Origin: Ischnura elegans
Taxonomy: Eukaryota > Arthropoda > Insecta > Odonata > Coenagrionidae
Direction of reading: 5' to 3'
NCBI RefSeq assembly: GCF_921293095.1
Contig: NW_025791658.1
Location: forward strand, 620,001-684,000
DNA length: 64,000 nucleotides
The notes below the pieces were generated by a model. It saw nothing but the letters and a program-made list of their open reading frames with translations, did not search any database and was not told where the DNA came from. Below are positions 11,995 through 24,200 of this stretch, in pieces; position 1 is the first letter of the stretch; each line of letters begins with the position of its first letter. The position numbers were made by a program, and so were the translations under genes.

Positions 11995-12165
11995 TACTGG
12001 GAGCATTTTCAAGAGAATGGGAGGGAAACCGTTCTCGTCACGATCTTATTTAGTTCCTATGTAATATATCTTACATATAACTATTATGTTCTATGTAATA
12101 TAGGAACCTATATAAGATCAGGGCGAGCACGCTTTCCCTCCCATTCTCTTGAAAATGCTCCCGGT
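11995..12165. repeat. Imperfect hairpin, arms about 72 bp
   Basis: The left arm begins TACTGGGAGCATTTTCAAGA and the right arm ends TCTTGAAAATGCTCCCGGTA. They pair through GAATGGGAGGG and the GGAACCTATA region. The apex around 12068-12092 is AT-rich. Function unknown; probably a foldback element. Confidence 0.75.
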
Positions 12166-12621
12166 ATGAGTAAAAAGTCAAGCAGATAATGTTACCTACA
12201 CAGCATTTCCCAAAAACAAACTACCAACATTGATAAAAGAATCTGTGAAAATCTTCATACAAAAAAAGGCATTGCAAATTAGCATACATACGTGCATGGG
12301 CCAACCTCCATAAACCATACATTTTCCACAGGCAAAAATTTAAAAAAATTTATTTTTGCTTATTGAGAACCAAAATTGTGTAATTACAGTTGGTCAATCA
12401 TATAATCTGATGACGTGAGTGGCATAGATCGTTAGTAATATTTACGCTTTTTTATTTTTACTTCAGTGCTGTCTACGGAGATGATAAAAATATTTGTCAC
12501 TGGACATACTGTAACTAGTCATCGTGTAGGTATCATCAAGTCCTTTACCATCTGTCATGTCCATGGACCGCGGATTTCACAAACATGGTGTCTACGTACA
12601 TGACGATTTCCTCTAAATTAA

Positions 12622-13357
12622 CCCTTTCGCGCCGAATGCCACACCTGTGCGCCGTGAATTTTCCTTCCCTAACCAACAAAAGCCGCGCCTGTGCGGCACA
12701 GGTCGAAAAAAGTGACCGTGGCGGACACAATAGACCCATGGTTGCGGTCGCCCCTCGAGATCCGCCTTAGCACCAGACCAGTCCCTTCTTTGGCCGCTCA
12801 GGTTGACCCTTTCCTATCCTCTCCATGCGGTCAACTACTGTTATTTGCAGTGTGTTTTCCAAAAAGAATTTGTTGCTTACATCTGAAATCCAATGCTAGA
12901 AATGAATTCTCCTTTTTTTGCTGACCACATGGAAATTTCAAACAAAATTCTAACGTTAATATCAACAGAGTTATAGATCAACTTGTAAATATACTAAATC
13001 CGTCTATATCAACGTTAGAACTTCGTTTAAAATTTCTGCACGCTCAGAAAAAAAACAATTCATTTTGAATGTAAAATATCGATGCGAGCAACAAATATTT
13101 GCATATATTTTGCATTAATATTTTAGCCAGTTGACCGCCGACTCGTGCTAGGAAGGGGCTTATAATCCTTCGAGGGTCTGGGACAGAGGCCAAGGAAAGG
13201 GATCGGCACCCCGCTGAGTTGGGTCCAAAAATGGTTAGGGAGGGAACCAATGCCTTCAATCGATGCAAAAAAGCTTCATGCAGGGGAGTAAAGAAAACTT
13301 TCAAGAGACTCGTATTGAGGAAGAATTTCCCTCAACAAAGGTCCGGCGTGAAAGGGT
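12622..13357. mobile_element. piggyBac-type MITE (736 bp)
   Basis: TTAA at 12618-12621 precedes CCCTTTCGCGCCG. The right end reads CGGCGTGAAAGGGT followed by TTAA at 13358-13361. A TTAA target and CCCTTT termini are piggyBac hallmarks. The interior holds a CACCTGTGCG/CGCACAGGTG-like inverted pair near the left end and no transposase. Confidence 0.75.
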
Positions 13358-14127
13358 TTAACTCCATTTGGGACACAATTAGTTAGGGCACTGTCCTTTC
13401 TACATAGCACTTGCATTTTATAGCTCCAAAAGACATATCAATTGTAATTATTGATTTTACTTTTACTAATTTTTACCTGTCTACAGACATGACTGATGAT
13501 CTTGGCTCTTTCAATAAACTGAACCAAAATCTTTCTTCCGGCATTAAAACTTTCACTAAATCAAGTATGAACTCAAACAACCCAATAAAGCTGGCAATAT
13601 CTATCTCTCCACACTGATTGTTCAGGGCTGACACCATAACCTATGACTAATTCCCTCATTTTCCTCAGTGTCCACAGAGATTGCTTTTTTCGGTAGGACA
13701 AATGTTTATTTTTATCTCATTATAAATATACTGAAATAAAAGCAACTCAAAAAAGACTGTTTTGGAATGTTTACATTGTTGTCACTTGTTTAATCATAGA
13801 ATTTATAATTACCTATTTATTAAAGGTTGTTAATACAATAAACATCTCTTCCAAAATCTATGTTGGACTGTCCACAGACATGACGAATCATACTCTGCCG
13901 ACATTAGATTTGGGGAATATAATTTATTTTCTTTGCTATTTTGTCACTAAAATTAGTGGAAGGGTACATATGTAAAATAATATGCCACTTATTATTGATG
14001 TAGGTAACAGTTTTGGTTTTTTTTATGGCAGTCCAAGGACAAAAAATAGTATGATTACGGCAGAATGACCCTCATGGACAAATTGGAATCCCTGCTTTTA
14101 TCTTTTTTGTCTCTACTGTAATGGTTC
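13358..14127. other. Intergenic, nothing recognised
   Basis: AT-rich sequence. Short open frames have no recognisable domain, and no terminal repeats were found. Confidence 0.35.
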
Positions 14128-14639
14128 CAGTGGCGCCGACTCCATGGGGCTTGAGGGGGCCCGAGCCCCCTCAAAGATTCGTTTGGGGGGGGCGGAGCCC
14201 CCTCAATAATTCAAGAAAATAATTAAGTTATACTATGCTTTATTAAATTAAATTAAATAATTAAGTTATATTATGCTTTGTGAAATCACAAAAATATATT
14301 GTTAATTTTTATTCACATGTTTGACGATAGTTACCTTTTAAATAAATTCAACAATGTGTGTTGAAACAAATAATTATAAGGTTAGGCAGGTTAACTGAAT
14401 CAAGTAGTGTGAATCATGGTGTTTCGGTGCTGCGACACACTTTGGATTTAACCTCTTCCCGGGGAAAGACCTCCGATATGGGCCCCCCCAATATTTTTTA
14501 TAAGACGGCGCCCCTGAATGGTTCAAGCTCCATTACAGTACATTCTACTCGGCGCATTTTCTTCCCTACCATTTTACCCGCTCTTTCCACAGACCTTTCC
14601 CAAAATCCCCCCCCCCCAGACCACGGCCCGTGGAGGAAA

Positions 14640-17180
14640 GCGTGGATGAGTTAGTGGGGATGAATGTGTTTACGCCGATTTTTGTATGTTTGTGTGAGAG
14701 TGTGTGTGTGTGGAAGTAGGGGAACTCGGGTTTTTCCTGAGTGAATGGTGTATTACTCCCCCTTTTTTCATTGTGCGGTACCCCCACCCCAAGTTGAGGG
14801 ATAATAAAAGGTGGTGCGCGTAAGAGAACCGGAGGAATTCTTAAGTGACTGTCGGGCGGAGCCTATGCCCGAAATTTGAGTGCGACGCACGGCAAAAGGA
14901 GACGAGGGGCCCAAACAGATCATTTCAGACTGATTGATCTGAAAGAAGAATCCCCCCCTGTCCGAAGGAGCAAGGACCGGCTGAAGAGGACGCATTACCT
15001 CCGTTCCGGATGCAGCTTCCTCCAACAAGGGAGAAAGGAGTGCAGTAAATGGAACGAGAGTTTGTTGGATCCAACCTGGTCCAAACTCGGACAACGATAA
15101 AGTAAGATTGCAGCTATCCCCCCCCCCCCCCAAAGCCCCCTCTTGTCTCCTGCCAAGTGTTAAGATAAACAGTCACGGAACGCACCCATTACTTAGTGAA
15201 AGTGAAATTAATCACCAAGTACAATTAACGTTTGCACCCAAATTTACATTCGTCGGGATGGACTATCATTTACCTCCCCAGTCAAGAAATCATTGAAATT
15301 GTATCATATTTACGTGTTCACAACCGAACTTTATTTTGTTGTTATCATTTGCTATATTGATTTGCATCTCGGAACCAAGTTATATTGTTGTTGTTTCTTT
15401 TTTTTATTTATCATTGATGCTTCATAAATGGCTCTCACCAATTCATATTTCATTAGTGTATAAGAGGGTTTCTTTTGTTTTTGTCATATGCAACCTTATT
15501 TGTGTGAAATATATTTTGTTTAGTTGAAATTGTTTGAGTAAGTGTTTTGTTCTGATTCCTTCACGGGTCACCTCAAGGAAAATATCCCTTGCCCTTCCTT
15601 TCGCCCCGTCCGTTTTCCTTCCCGTAAATGCGTGTTGGACGAGTGCATCAGCGCCCGAACGTCACCCATCAGTTTGAATCGGGAACCCCCCGCCCGCAAT
15701 CGTCTTCAAAGAAGGGGAATATTTTTTATTTATGTTGTAACTTTTTAAGAATCACCTCTCTTCTTTATAAACTAATAATTCCAATACAATTCGAAACAAA
15801 CTCCATATTTTGAAACTTAGAGCATAAAACCAACATCAAAAGCCACCATGATATCACAATTCCATTTATATCTACCACCACCACTCTTCTGAACCACCGC
15901 CATGAACTGCATCAGCGTGGATCCTGAGTTCCGCCGTATTCTCCTCCTCCCGCTCTCTTCTCCTCTCGTAGGCGCCTCCCCTTCTCTGCTTTCTCTTCCT
16001 TTCTCTGCTACACCGCCACCTTTCTTAGTCCCTCTCCCGAATCTTCCTTTAAATACGTCCGCCTCCTTCAACTCTCTATACACAACTCCCCTTTTCCTAC
16101 ACAACAATCCCTCACTACCATTGTCAGTTTTAAATTATATAAAAACAATATGGTGGCTTGTTTATGTTATGTTACAATGTGAACTACGAGAAGTGAGTGG
16201 CATAGTTTTGTCCCGTAGGTCCCATGCGGGAGGGATCTTCGCGGATTTGTATATTTCTTTTTATTTTTATGCGACGTCTCCCCCCGGTTCTATTGTGGTA
16301 TCCGGGCGAGTCGGGGGTGGGATGCTACACTACCGGAAGTAAATTATCAATACTCTCAACCTTATTGTACATCGTGTGGTAAAATATATACATTTACTCT
16401 ACCAACATTCATTATTTTTAAAAAGTTTGCAGAATTTATGAACATCCAATTTCTAAGTATGATTCTTTTTTTTTTTAATAACTTGGATGCAAACCCTTAC
16501 ATAAAAAATTTCACTCATGACTGAGTATCATCTCCTTCGATTGGATTGGCACTAAGGTAAGTACTTTCATTTTCACACATATTCAATTGAAATTTTTATT
16601 TAGCATGTACATATATCTTTCACATTCTTTCTTCTACCAATCTCCAATCCCTGTCCGTTAACTGTCAGACAGTTTCTGACCAACTTGTAAAATGGTGTTT
16701 GAACAACAATCTAAAAGTTAACATTGATAAATCTCAACAGGGAGGCAGACTTACAAAAAATATTGGGGGGCCCAAACTGGAATCTTGCCCCAGGAAATTT
16801 TATAAGTATGTAGTGAGTTTTATAAGTAGTGAGCCCCAGGCAAAATCAACAAGTCTGACACATTTTTTCCACACCTGGAAATGGCCTGGAAACAAATGGA
16901 AAGAATGGAGCTTTCTTTGGCTTCACTTGTTTGCACAGTTCGGCGCCTGACAGTTGTCCGATGACAGGCATATGGGTCTATTTTCATGGTAGAAGGAGAG
17001 GTAGCTGGGTAACAAAGGAAAACGTTGTTGCTCGTTGTTCCTAGTTAGTTAACTACTGCACAAATTTTATCTCTCTTTGATATTGAGAACAACGTAAATG
17101 AAGAGATACCAAACTGCATCCCGACATTAGTTTTTATTGTCCAGCTACTTTCACAATTGTCTGTAATTTTTTTTGTCCAA
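14640..17180. other. No gene recognised
   Basis: This stretch contains a C run at 15118-15131, a TGTG microsatellite near 14697-14712 and a pyrimidine-biased stretch 15880-16060. Open frames of up to 146 codons follow the base bias and lack domains or splice context. Confidence 0.35.
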
Positions 17181-17994
17181 ATACCGTACATGTCTGAATA
17201 TAGTCCCCCCTTTTTTTCCGAAAATGCCAGCGGTAAAAGTAAAGGGAGAACTATATTCAAACGCATTTTTTTAACTTTTCCCGAAAATGAAGCCTCATAA
17301 TAGGGTGGTTTCCTATTATTTTTTTATTGCCTAAATCGAAAGATTATTACTCGTGGAGTACATATTTCACGCTTTCAGATTTTTAAATGACGATATCTAT
17401 TTTTCGCGATTAAATGAAAAGTGAAAATTTTCAAGCGTGCGAAAACGCGACGCGTAAGTAGGAATGATGGGAAAAAGTTCGTGTGAGGCATTTCTGGTTC
17501 CCCCTACCGCCTTGTGAGGTGACCTTGGGCGAGGCTCTGAGCGCTGATACGACGCAGAATGCTAGCAGGTAGCTGAGTACCATGCTAGCTGGTAGCGCTT
17601 GGCTTAAAAAAGGTTTATTAATACCTTATCAAACGAAGAAAACTTTACGACCTTAGCCAGTTTTAATAAGTTATTATTAAGTCATGTTTCCCTGAGCTCT
17701 GTGCATGCATTGGTAATCTCAGACGATGTATAACTCCTATCCTCTCGTGTAGAAACTAGGTCCCTGTGACGTCACATGGATTGGCATCGCATGGGCGCCA
17801 ATCTGGCCTTTTTTCAAATGAGGTTAAAATTTGGCCCTTGCCATTCGTCTAAACTGGGATTTCTAAAACCAAATAATTTGTATATTATGAATACACTAAT
17901 GGTGGGTAACGAATCGCAATCAATGCCTTTCATTTTCTTCGATGAAGGAAACTACCCTATTAGGGGGGGGACTATATTCAGAGAAATACGGTAT
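17181..17994. mobile_element. Outer MITE split by MITE family A
   Basis: The left end ATACCGTACATGTCTGAATA runs into TAGTCCCCCC. The right end GGGACTATATTCAGAG ends ATACGGTAT; the two are inverted. A complete family-A element (17299-17961) sits inside, leaving only about 33 bp of the outer element on the right. The insertion order is therefore clear: the outer element is older. Confidence 0.75.
17299..17961 (+). mobile_element. MITE family A, copy 2 (663 bp)
   Basis: It starts AATAGGGTGGTTTCCT and ends GGAAACTACCCTATT. It is collinear with the copy at 3352-4019, including the GACGTCACATGGATTGGCAT and TGATACGACGCAG blocks. It is inserted in another MITE. Confidence 0.85.
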
Positions 17995-18439
17995 TGACTT
18001 TTCACGGACATGATGCACTCGTGCAAGTCCAGGGATGCTGACTTAAAAATAATATTGGGGGGGCCCAAACCAAGGATCTTGCCATGGGAACTTTTATAAG
18101 TAGTGAGTTTTAAGTTTTTTAAGCATTTTAGAAGAGTCAAATGATCAACATTAGAACCCTGATAACTCGAATATCGATATCTGGACACTCCGGGGAAAAT
18201 CAACAAGCTTGACACATTTTTTCCTCAAACCAATAACGAATTTTTGAGGGGGCTCGGTCCCCCTCAGGCCCCATGGAGACGGTGCCACTGTGCAAGTCAC
18301 CTAACACTACTACGCCCCTGAGAAACACTCAGCCCCTCCACGCGAGTGAACTTCACCTCTTTACAGCCAAGTTTACAGCACTATTCACAACATCATTTCA
18401 ACTACCATGTCCATCACTTACTAATAACATTTTCCTTGC

Positions 18440-20396
18440 TGGAATAAAATAACTCACGTTTGTATCCCAGCGTTTTATTGTGCCCTCAACCTTGCAGATA
18501 AGGGACATGAAAATATCCTCACTTATCGTCAATTAATTTCAATAATATACAAGAACATCGGCGACCAACTCCTTAGATTTTGACTCCTTAGAATAAACTG
18601 CCTCACGTTTATATCCTGGCGTTTTATTCTGTACTCGACCTTGCTGAAAAGGGACATGAAAATATCCTCACTTATCGGCAATTCATTTCAAAAATGTACG
18701 GGAACTTCGGCTACCAAATTTTTAGATTCTGACTGCTTCGAATAAACTGCATCACATTTGTATCCTGGCGTTTTATTCTGTACTCAACCTTACTGATAAG
18801 GTTATTGAAACTATCCTCACTTATCGTCCATTATTTTCGACAATATATAGGAACTTCGGCGATCAACTTTTTACATATTGACTGCTTAGAATAACTGCCT
18901 CGCGTTTGTATTGTGACGTTTTATTCTGAACTCCACTTTGCTTATAAGGGACATGAAAATATCCTCAATTATCGTCCATTATTTTTGACAACATACAGGA
19001 ACATCGGCGACCAACTTTTTAGATATTGACTGCTTAGAATAACTGCCTCGCGTTTGTATCGTGACGTTTTATTCTGTACTCAACCTTGCTGATAAGGTTA
19101 TTGAAAATATCCTCACTTATCATCAATTAATGTCGATAATATACCGGAAAATTGGCGACCAACTCCTTAGATTCGGAGTTCTTAGAATAAACTGCCTCAC
19201 GTTTATATCCAGGGGTTTTTTTCTGCCGTAAACCTTGCTGATTACGGTCATGAAAATATCCTCACTTATCGAAAATTACTTTTGATAATATACAGGAACA
19301 TGGGCGACCAAGTCATCAGATTCTGACAGCTTAGAATAAACTGCCTCACGTTTATATCCTGGCGGTTTTTTCTGCCATAAACCTTGCTTATAAGGGACAT
19401 GAAAATATCCTTATTTATCGTCAATTAATTTCAACAATATGCGGGAACATCGGCAACCAACTTTTTAGATTCTGAATGCTTAGAATAAACTGCCTCACAT
19501 TTGTATCCTGGTATTGTATTCTGTCCTCAATATTGCTTATAAGGAACATGAAAATATCCTCACCTATCATGAATTAATTTTGATAATATGCGGGAACATC
19601 AGCGAGTACCTCCTTAGATTATGACTTCGTAGAATAAACTCCCTCATGTTTGTATCCCGGTATTTTATTCTGCCCTCAACATTGCTGATAAGGGACATGA
19701 AAATATCCTCACTTATCGTCAATTAATTTCGACAATATACGGGGACTTCAGCTACCAACTTTTTAGATTCTGACTGCTTAGAATAAACTGCCTCATGTTT
19801 GTATCCTGTCGTTTTATTCTGTACTCAACCTTTCTAATGAGGGACATGAAAATATCCTCACTTATCGTCAATTATTATTCATTATATACGGGAACATGGG
19901 CAACCAACTACCTAGATTCTCACTTCTTAGAATAAACTGCCTCACATTTGTATCATGGCATTTTATTCTGCCCTAAACAATGCTGATAAGGGACTTGAAA
20001 ATATCCTCACTTATCGTCAATTAATTTCGATAAAATATGGAAATGTCGGTGTCCTACTCCTTTCATTCTGACTGCTTAGAATAATCTTCCTCCCGTTTGT
20101 ATCCTGGTGTTTTATTCTGCCCGCAACCTTGCTGATAAGGTTAATGGAAATATCCTCCCTTATCGTCAGTTAATTTCGATACTATATATGGAAACATGGA
20201 CGACGAACTCCTACGATTCTGACTCCTTAGAGTAAACTGCCTCACGTTTGTATCCTGGTGTTTTATTCTGCCCTCAACCTTGCAGATAACAGACATGAAA
20301 ATATCCTCACTTATAGTCAATTAAGTTCGATAATATACAGGAACATGGACGACCAACTCCTTATATTCTGACTCCTAAGTATAAACTACCTCACGT
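18440..20396. repeat. Tandem satellite, about 13 units of about 148 bp
   Basis: Each unit has GAATAAACTGCCTCACGTTT, then a TTTTATTCTG block, GATAAGGGACATGAAAATAT, CCTCACTTATCGTCAATTA, and a CGGCGACCAACT-like block. Unit starts recur near 18592, 18740, 19186, 19334, 19482, 19631, 19780 and 19929. Units differ at roughly one base in ten. The left flank (about 18370-18440, ACAGCACTATTCACAAC through AACATTTTCC) recurs next to a single reversed unit at 58528-58720, so the array grew from part of a dispersed element. Confidence 0.9.
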
Positions 20397-20770
20397 CTCA
20401 AGTAAAAATTTTTCCCTTGGAACAGACCTGATTCTGGGCTGAAACTCCACTGAATGCGCTCAAACTGCCTTGAAACAACCTTGTAACTGCACTGCACTGC
20501 CTTGTCCTCAACAAGAAAAAGAGCACTCAACTGAAACTCTGATGCCATTCTCCCTTGCAAGTCCATTGCTTTTGAACTGCTTCTCCCTTGCTGCATGTGT
20601 GCCCCACTGATACTGAACTGGACAATAGGCCCAGGCCAGGCCGAATTTATGACACCACTGCATCTCTCTTGCCGCATGCCTTTACTGCATTGCCACAGAG
20701 CTGCTGCAGCATTTGGGTATCCCCTCTCCCTCATGAATTAGAACTGCTTCTCCCTTGCTGAGCGTGTGCT
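20397..20770. repeat. Cryptically simple element, CTGAAACT/CCCTTG words
   Basis: It begins TCAAGTAAAAATTTTTCCCTTG. The inverse of this terminus ends the element at 26995-27322. The body is built from repeated short words (AACTGC, CTTGAAAC, CTCCCTTGCTG). It is probably a member of the same MITE family; the reverse strand carries a 119-codon frame that looks like a composition artefact. Confidence 0.6.
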
Positions 20771-21232
20771 ACCCATCGTAAGTTTTGCCAACATACGGAA
20801 CCCATCTACCGGACATATACGCGACCCCTGTTTTCAGTGGCAATGTATTTTTTTAAATTTAGCTTTTGGCAACATGTATATCTTTTCCCGTGCATCAGGC
20901 TGTCGGTTGCTGTTATTCCGTTATTTCTCTCAAGTTGCTAGGAGCGAAAGACGAGTGGTGAGCATGGGTTTTGGCATGAAAAGATTGATGGCATAAATAT
21001 TTTCCCGCTCGACGGTTGTTAACGGCAAGAATTAATCGAAATTAAGGTGAAGGGGAGAACGAGGTCGGTGGTGGTGACTGCAGTCAAAATTGGAGGTAAG
21101 CGTTTTAACTTCTCTGATGGCATGTTTGTTCCTTCCATGTTTAGCCATGAGAACGTTGAAATTGAATTTGTGTTTTAATCCAGGCACGTTTAAGGATTTC
21201 AAGCTCCTTTTTCGGGGGTCGTGCAGCCAATA

Positions 21233-24200
21233 ATGAATCCTTCTTTCAACGCGTTGGCGACTGCCATCCACTTTTCCTGCCTGATGGATACCCCGGATGT
21301 GGAGGAGAATACACCGACCCTTGACACCAACCGGTATTCAATGCCGCGCCATCCGTTAGTCATCCTGCGGAGGACCAGACTCGGTGAGCTGGAGCGGGCT
21401 TTCGAAGAAATAAGGAATGCGGGTGTGTATCGCTGTAGTGCAATGTATATTTACTCCTTATACTTATTAGTTACTGCTGATAGTTTTGGAAGCTTGCGTG
21501 GTTTTCGTTTGGAGTTCACACATAGCCTAAGTAACGAGTCATCGCTTCGTTTTTCATTGAACTATGATGCATAGCGCATGCTTCCCCAGTGATAATTTAA
21601 GTTTTGCTTTCTATAATTTCAATGCTTCACATTAACCCTTTCAACGCTGAGGCTATTTTTTGTATGGCTTTTCCCTGACTGAATGCATTTTTTTGGGTTT
21701 TTCAGTAATACTGTACCTAAGAAACAATTGTTCTTCAGTAATTTAAAAAAAATTTTAATGCTAAAAATTTAAATTTTTTCTACTGACGTGAATTCACGTC
21801 CTCAGCCATACGCTTGAGGTCACTTTGAGTTATGCAGGGTAGTATCAACGCCCCTTTACGACCATATATCTCTCAAAAGTTTTTAGCTACCCCTAGTGCT
21901 GGGAAAAAATGCAAAGCCCTTCAAATATAGTAATGCAATATGAAGTCTTATTTTTATTTTGATTTAAAATTCCATATCAATTTAGTAATTATTTTGCATA
22001 TGTTGATATTTTTCTGCTAAAAACGCGATCTGCTAAAACTATAACGGCTAAATAGCTATTTCCCCACTCGTTCTTATGTTCTATGAAATAATAGAATGAA
22101 ATATGTTGTATACTATTTTGACATTTGAATCTAATATTTAAAAAAATGTCGTTACGACATTTTGCAGAAAGAATTAACACAGCTTCTAGCAGGATTTATA
22201 AATGAAAAAAAAACTTTGGAAACAAGTATAATATATTTTTAAAAAGCACTAAACATATAAATAATATACCCTGCAATCACACAAATTCCAAATAAACACA
22301 AAATCCTTTTACAATAGTATTTGAAAATTGAAAGACGTAAAAATAGAATAGAAATTACAACTACATCAGACTGCAGAGCAAGAAAACATATTAATTATAC
22401 ACAAATAAAAAAATAGTTTCCATCATTTAAATTATAATGTACAAATATTTACACTCGCATGATTTCATGGAAGGCCATGAAACATGTGTTGACGCAGAGG
22501 GGAGAGTGTCCCTTGTAAGAAGGGCAAAAGAACATTGTGTCTTTTCTTATCCCCTTCTTCTGGCAATCCCGGCACCTTCTTTGCACCGTTCTGTTCCTCT
22601 TGCTTTTCTCGTCAATTGGAAGAGTGTGAGGGAAATGCCTTGATAAGCCTACGCCTCTGGAAGGGACTGAAGGGGAAGGGCCTGAAGGGCAAGTGAAAAC
22701 AGGTGAAAGTAAAGATTTGATTACCGAAAGCCGAAAGTCATAAAATGAATATCTGGGATGCAATTTCTTATATAAATAATAGCTGTTGAGGAGGAGAAGG
22801 TGGAAGATGTGAATGCCCAACTTCTTATACCACTTGAGAGTTTTTCGCTCAATTGGATAATAGGACATCATCTGATCAGTGTGATCAATGCCCCCCATTG
22901 CCTCGTTGTATCTTGCAATTGCCTCAGGTTTGGGTATAGTTCCCCCTCCCCTTCGGCAGGGGACATTGATCATTTCGCCGCTATACTGCGAACTGATCAT
23001 CAGTACTTCTCTCTTGTCTTTCCACTTCATGGCGCAGACACCGTCATCAGTGTAGGCATTCACAACTTCCCCCTTCTTTAATTTTTTTGAATTAATTTGG
23101 GAAGGATTACCCTTCCGGTTAGTTCTCAAAGTTCCGGCACAATGGGTCTTCCGCTCCAGTAGTTGGTGGGCCAAATTAACACTGTTGTAATAGTTATCCA
23201 TAAATAATGAATGGTCAGCATCAAGGTGACCCTCCATTAATTTATTCACAACGGTGTCAACATGGTCTCGGCCTTCTACATCAGCGTCACTAGATCCTGT
23301 GTAAACGATAAATCTGAGAACTAAACCCGAAGGTTCCGTTAGCATATAAATTTTGATTCCGTATTTATGTTTCTTCCCCTTCAAAAGCATTCGGAAAACA
23401 AGTCGCCCCCTCCAGAGAAGCATGGACTCATCAACGCAGAGTTTTTGCGTCGGAGTCACGGCATTACTTATTGAGTCATGAAAGCGGTCTATTTGGGGGC
23501 GAATTTTATATAGGCGGTCATTTGGCTGAGGCTGACCAGGTTCTGGGTTTTTCGCAAAGTGCAAACATTGCAAAATACCCAAGAACCTGTCACGGCTCAT
23601 GCATCCCCGAAAGCAGGGAAAGTTAAATAGGAAGTCCTTGCTCCAGAAGTCCGATATCCTATTTAATTGGATTGTTCCCATGTGGTACAGGACGCCTAAA
23701 AATATAAGGAACTCCTCTTTCGTCAAGGATTTCCATTTAGCAATCCTTGCTTTCGGGGCTACATTCTGCGCCTTCAGCTCGTCGGCAAATCTATTTGTCT
23801 CTCTCACTGTCAATTCGAGGATACTGTCAGTCAGTAAAAGATTAAAAAAGTTGGTCTCCTTGAGGTGAAGCAGTCATGGGTAAATGGAATGGGGTCTATT
23901 GTCGTTCGTCAGAAGTCCAGGTGTAGGTGGTCTGTCTCAGTCTGGCAGTGGTGGCTTGTGAAGAGGTGCTCGGGAGGCCTGAATCTGGGGATAGTAAGTC
24001 ATTACCCTGCGAGGGATCCTCTTCCTCCTCCGAATCATCGTCATCACTCTCGCTGTAAACCGTTTCACCGGAGAAGGTACTATCGTCTTCGTCACTATCA
24101 TCTTCCTCTTCTAGAAGCCTCCGGAGTTCCTCCGTGGAGGTTATTACTCCCGAAGCTGCCATTCTCCTCGACTTCGGTGGAGGAATGTCCTCCGTAATAT

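Larger units (their letters stand above)
14128..18290. mobile_element. Inverted pair of hAT-like ends bounding 4.16 kb (one element or two)
   Basis: The left end 14128 starts CAGTGGCGCCGACTCCATGG and continues into GAGCCCCCTCAAA. The right end, inverted from 18290, starts CAGTGGCACCGTCTCCATGG and continues the same way; about 54 bp match with few differences. CAGTGGCG is a common hAT terminus. The flanking 8-mers do not match, so these may be two separate insertions. The interior contains a block seen three times (about 14485, 16741-16880 and 18035-18225; shared phrase AATATTGGGGGGCCCA). No transposase frame was recognised. Confidence 0.45.

Noticed and set aside
15902..16342. 146-codon plus-strand frame
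   Set aside because: Pyrimidine-biased composition, with a Gly/Arg/Glu-rich frame on the reverse strand; no domain or regulatory context.
18440..20396. CRISPR-like array
   Set aside because: The repeat has no constant spacer structure; whole 148-bp units repeat and the genome is eukaryotic.
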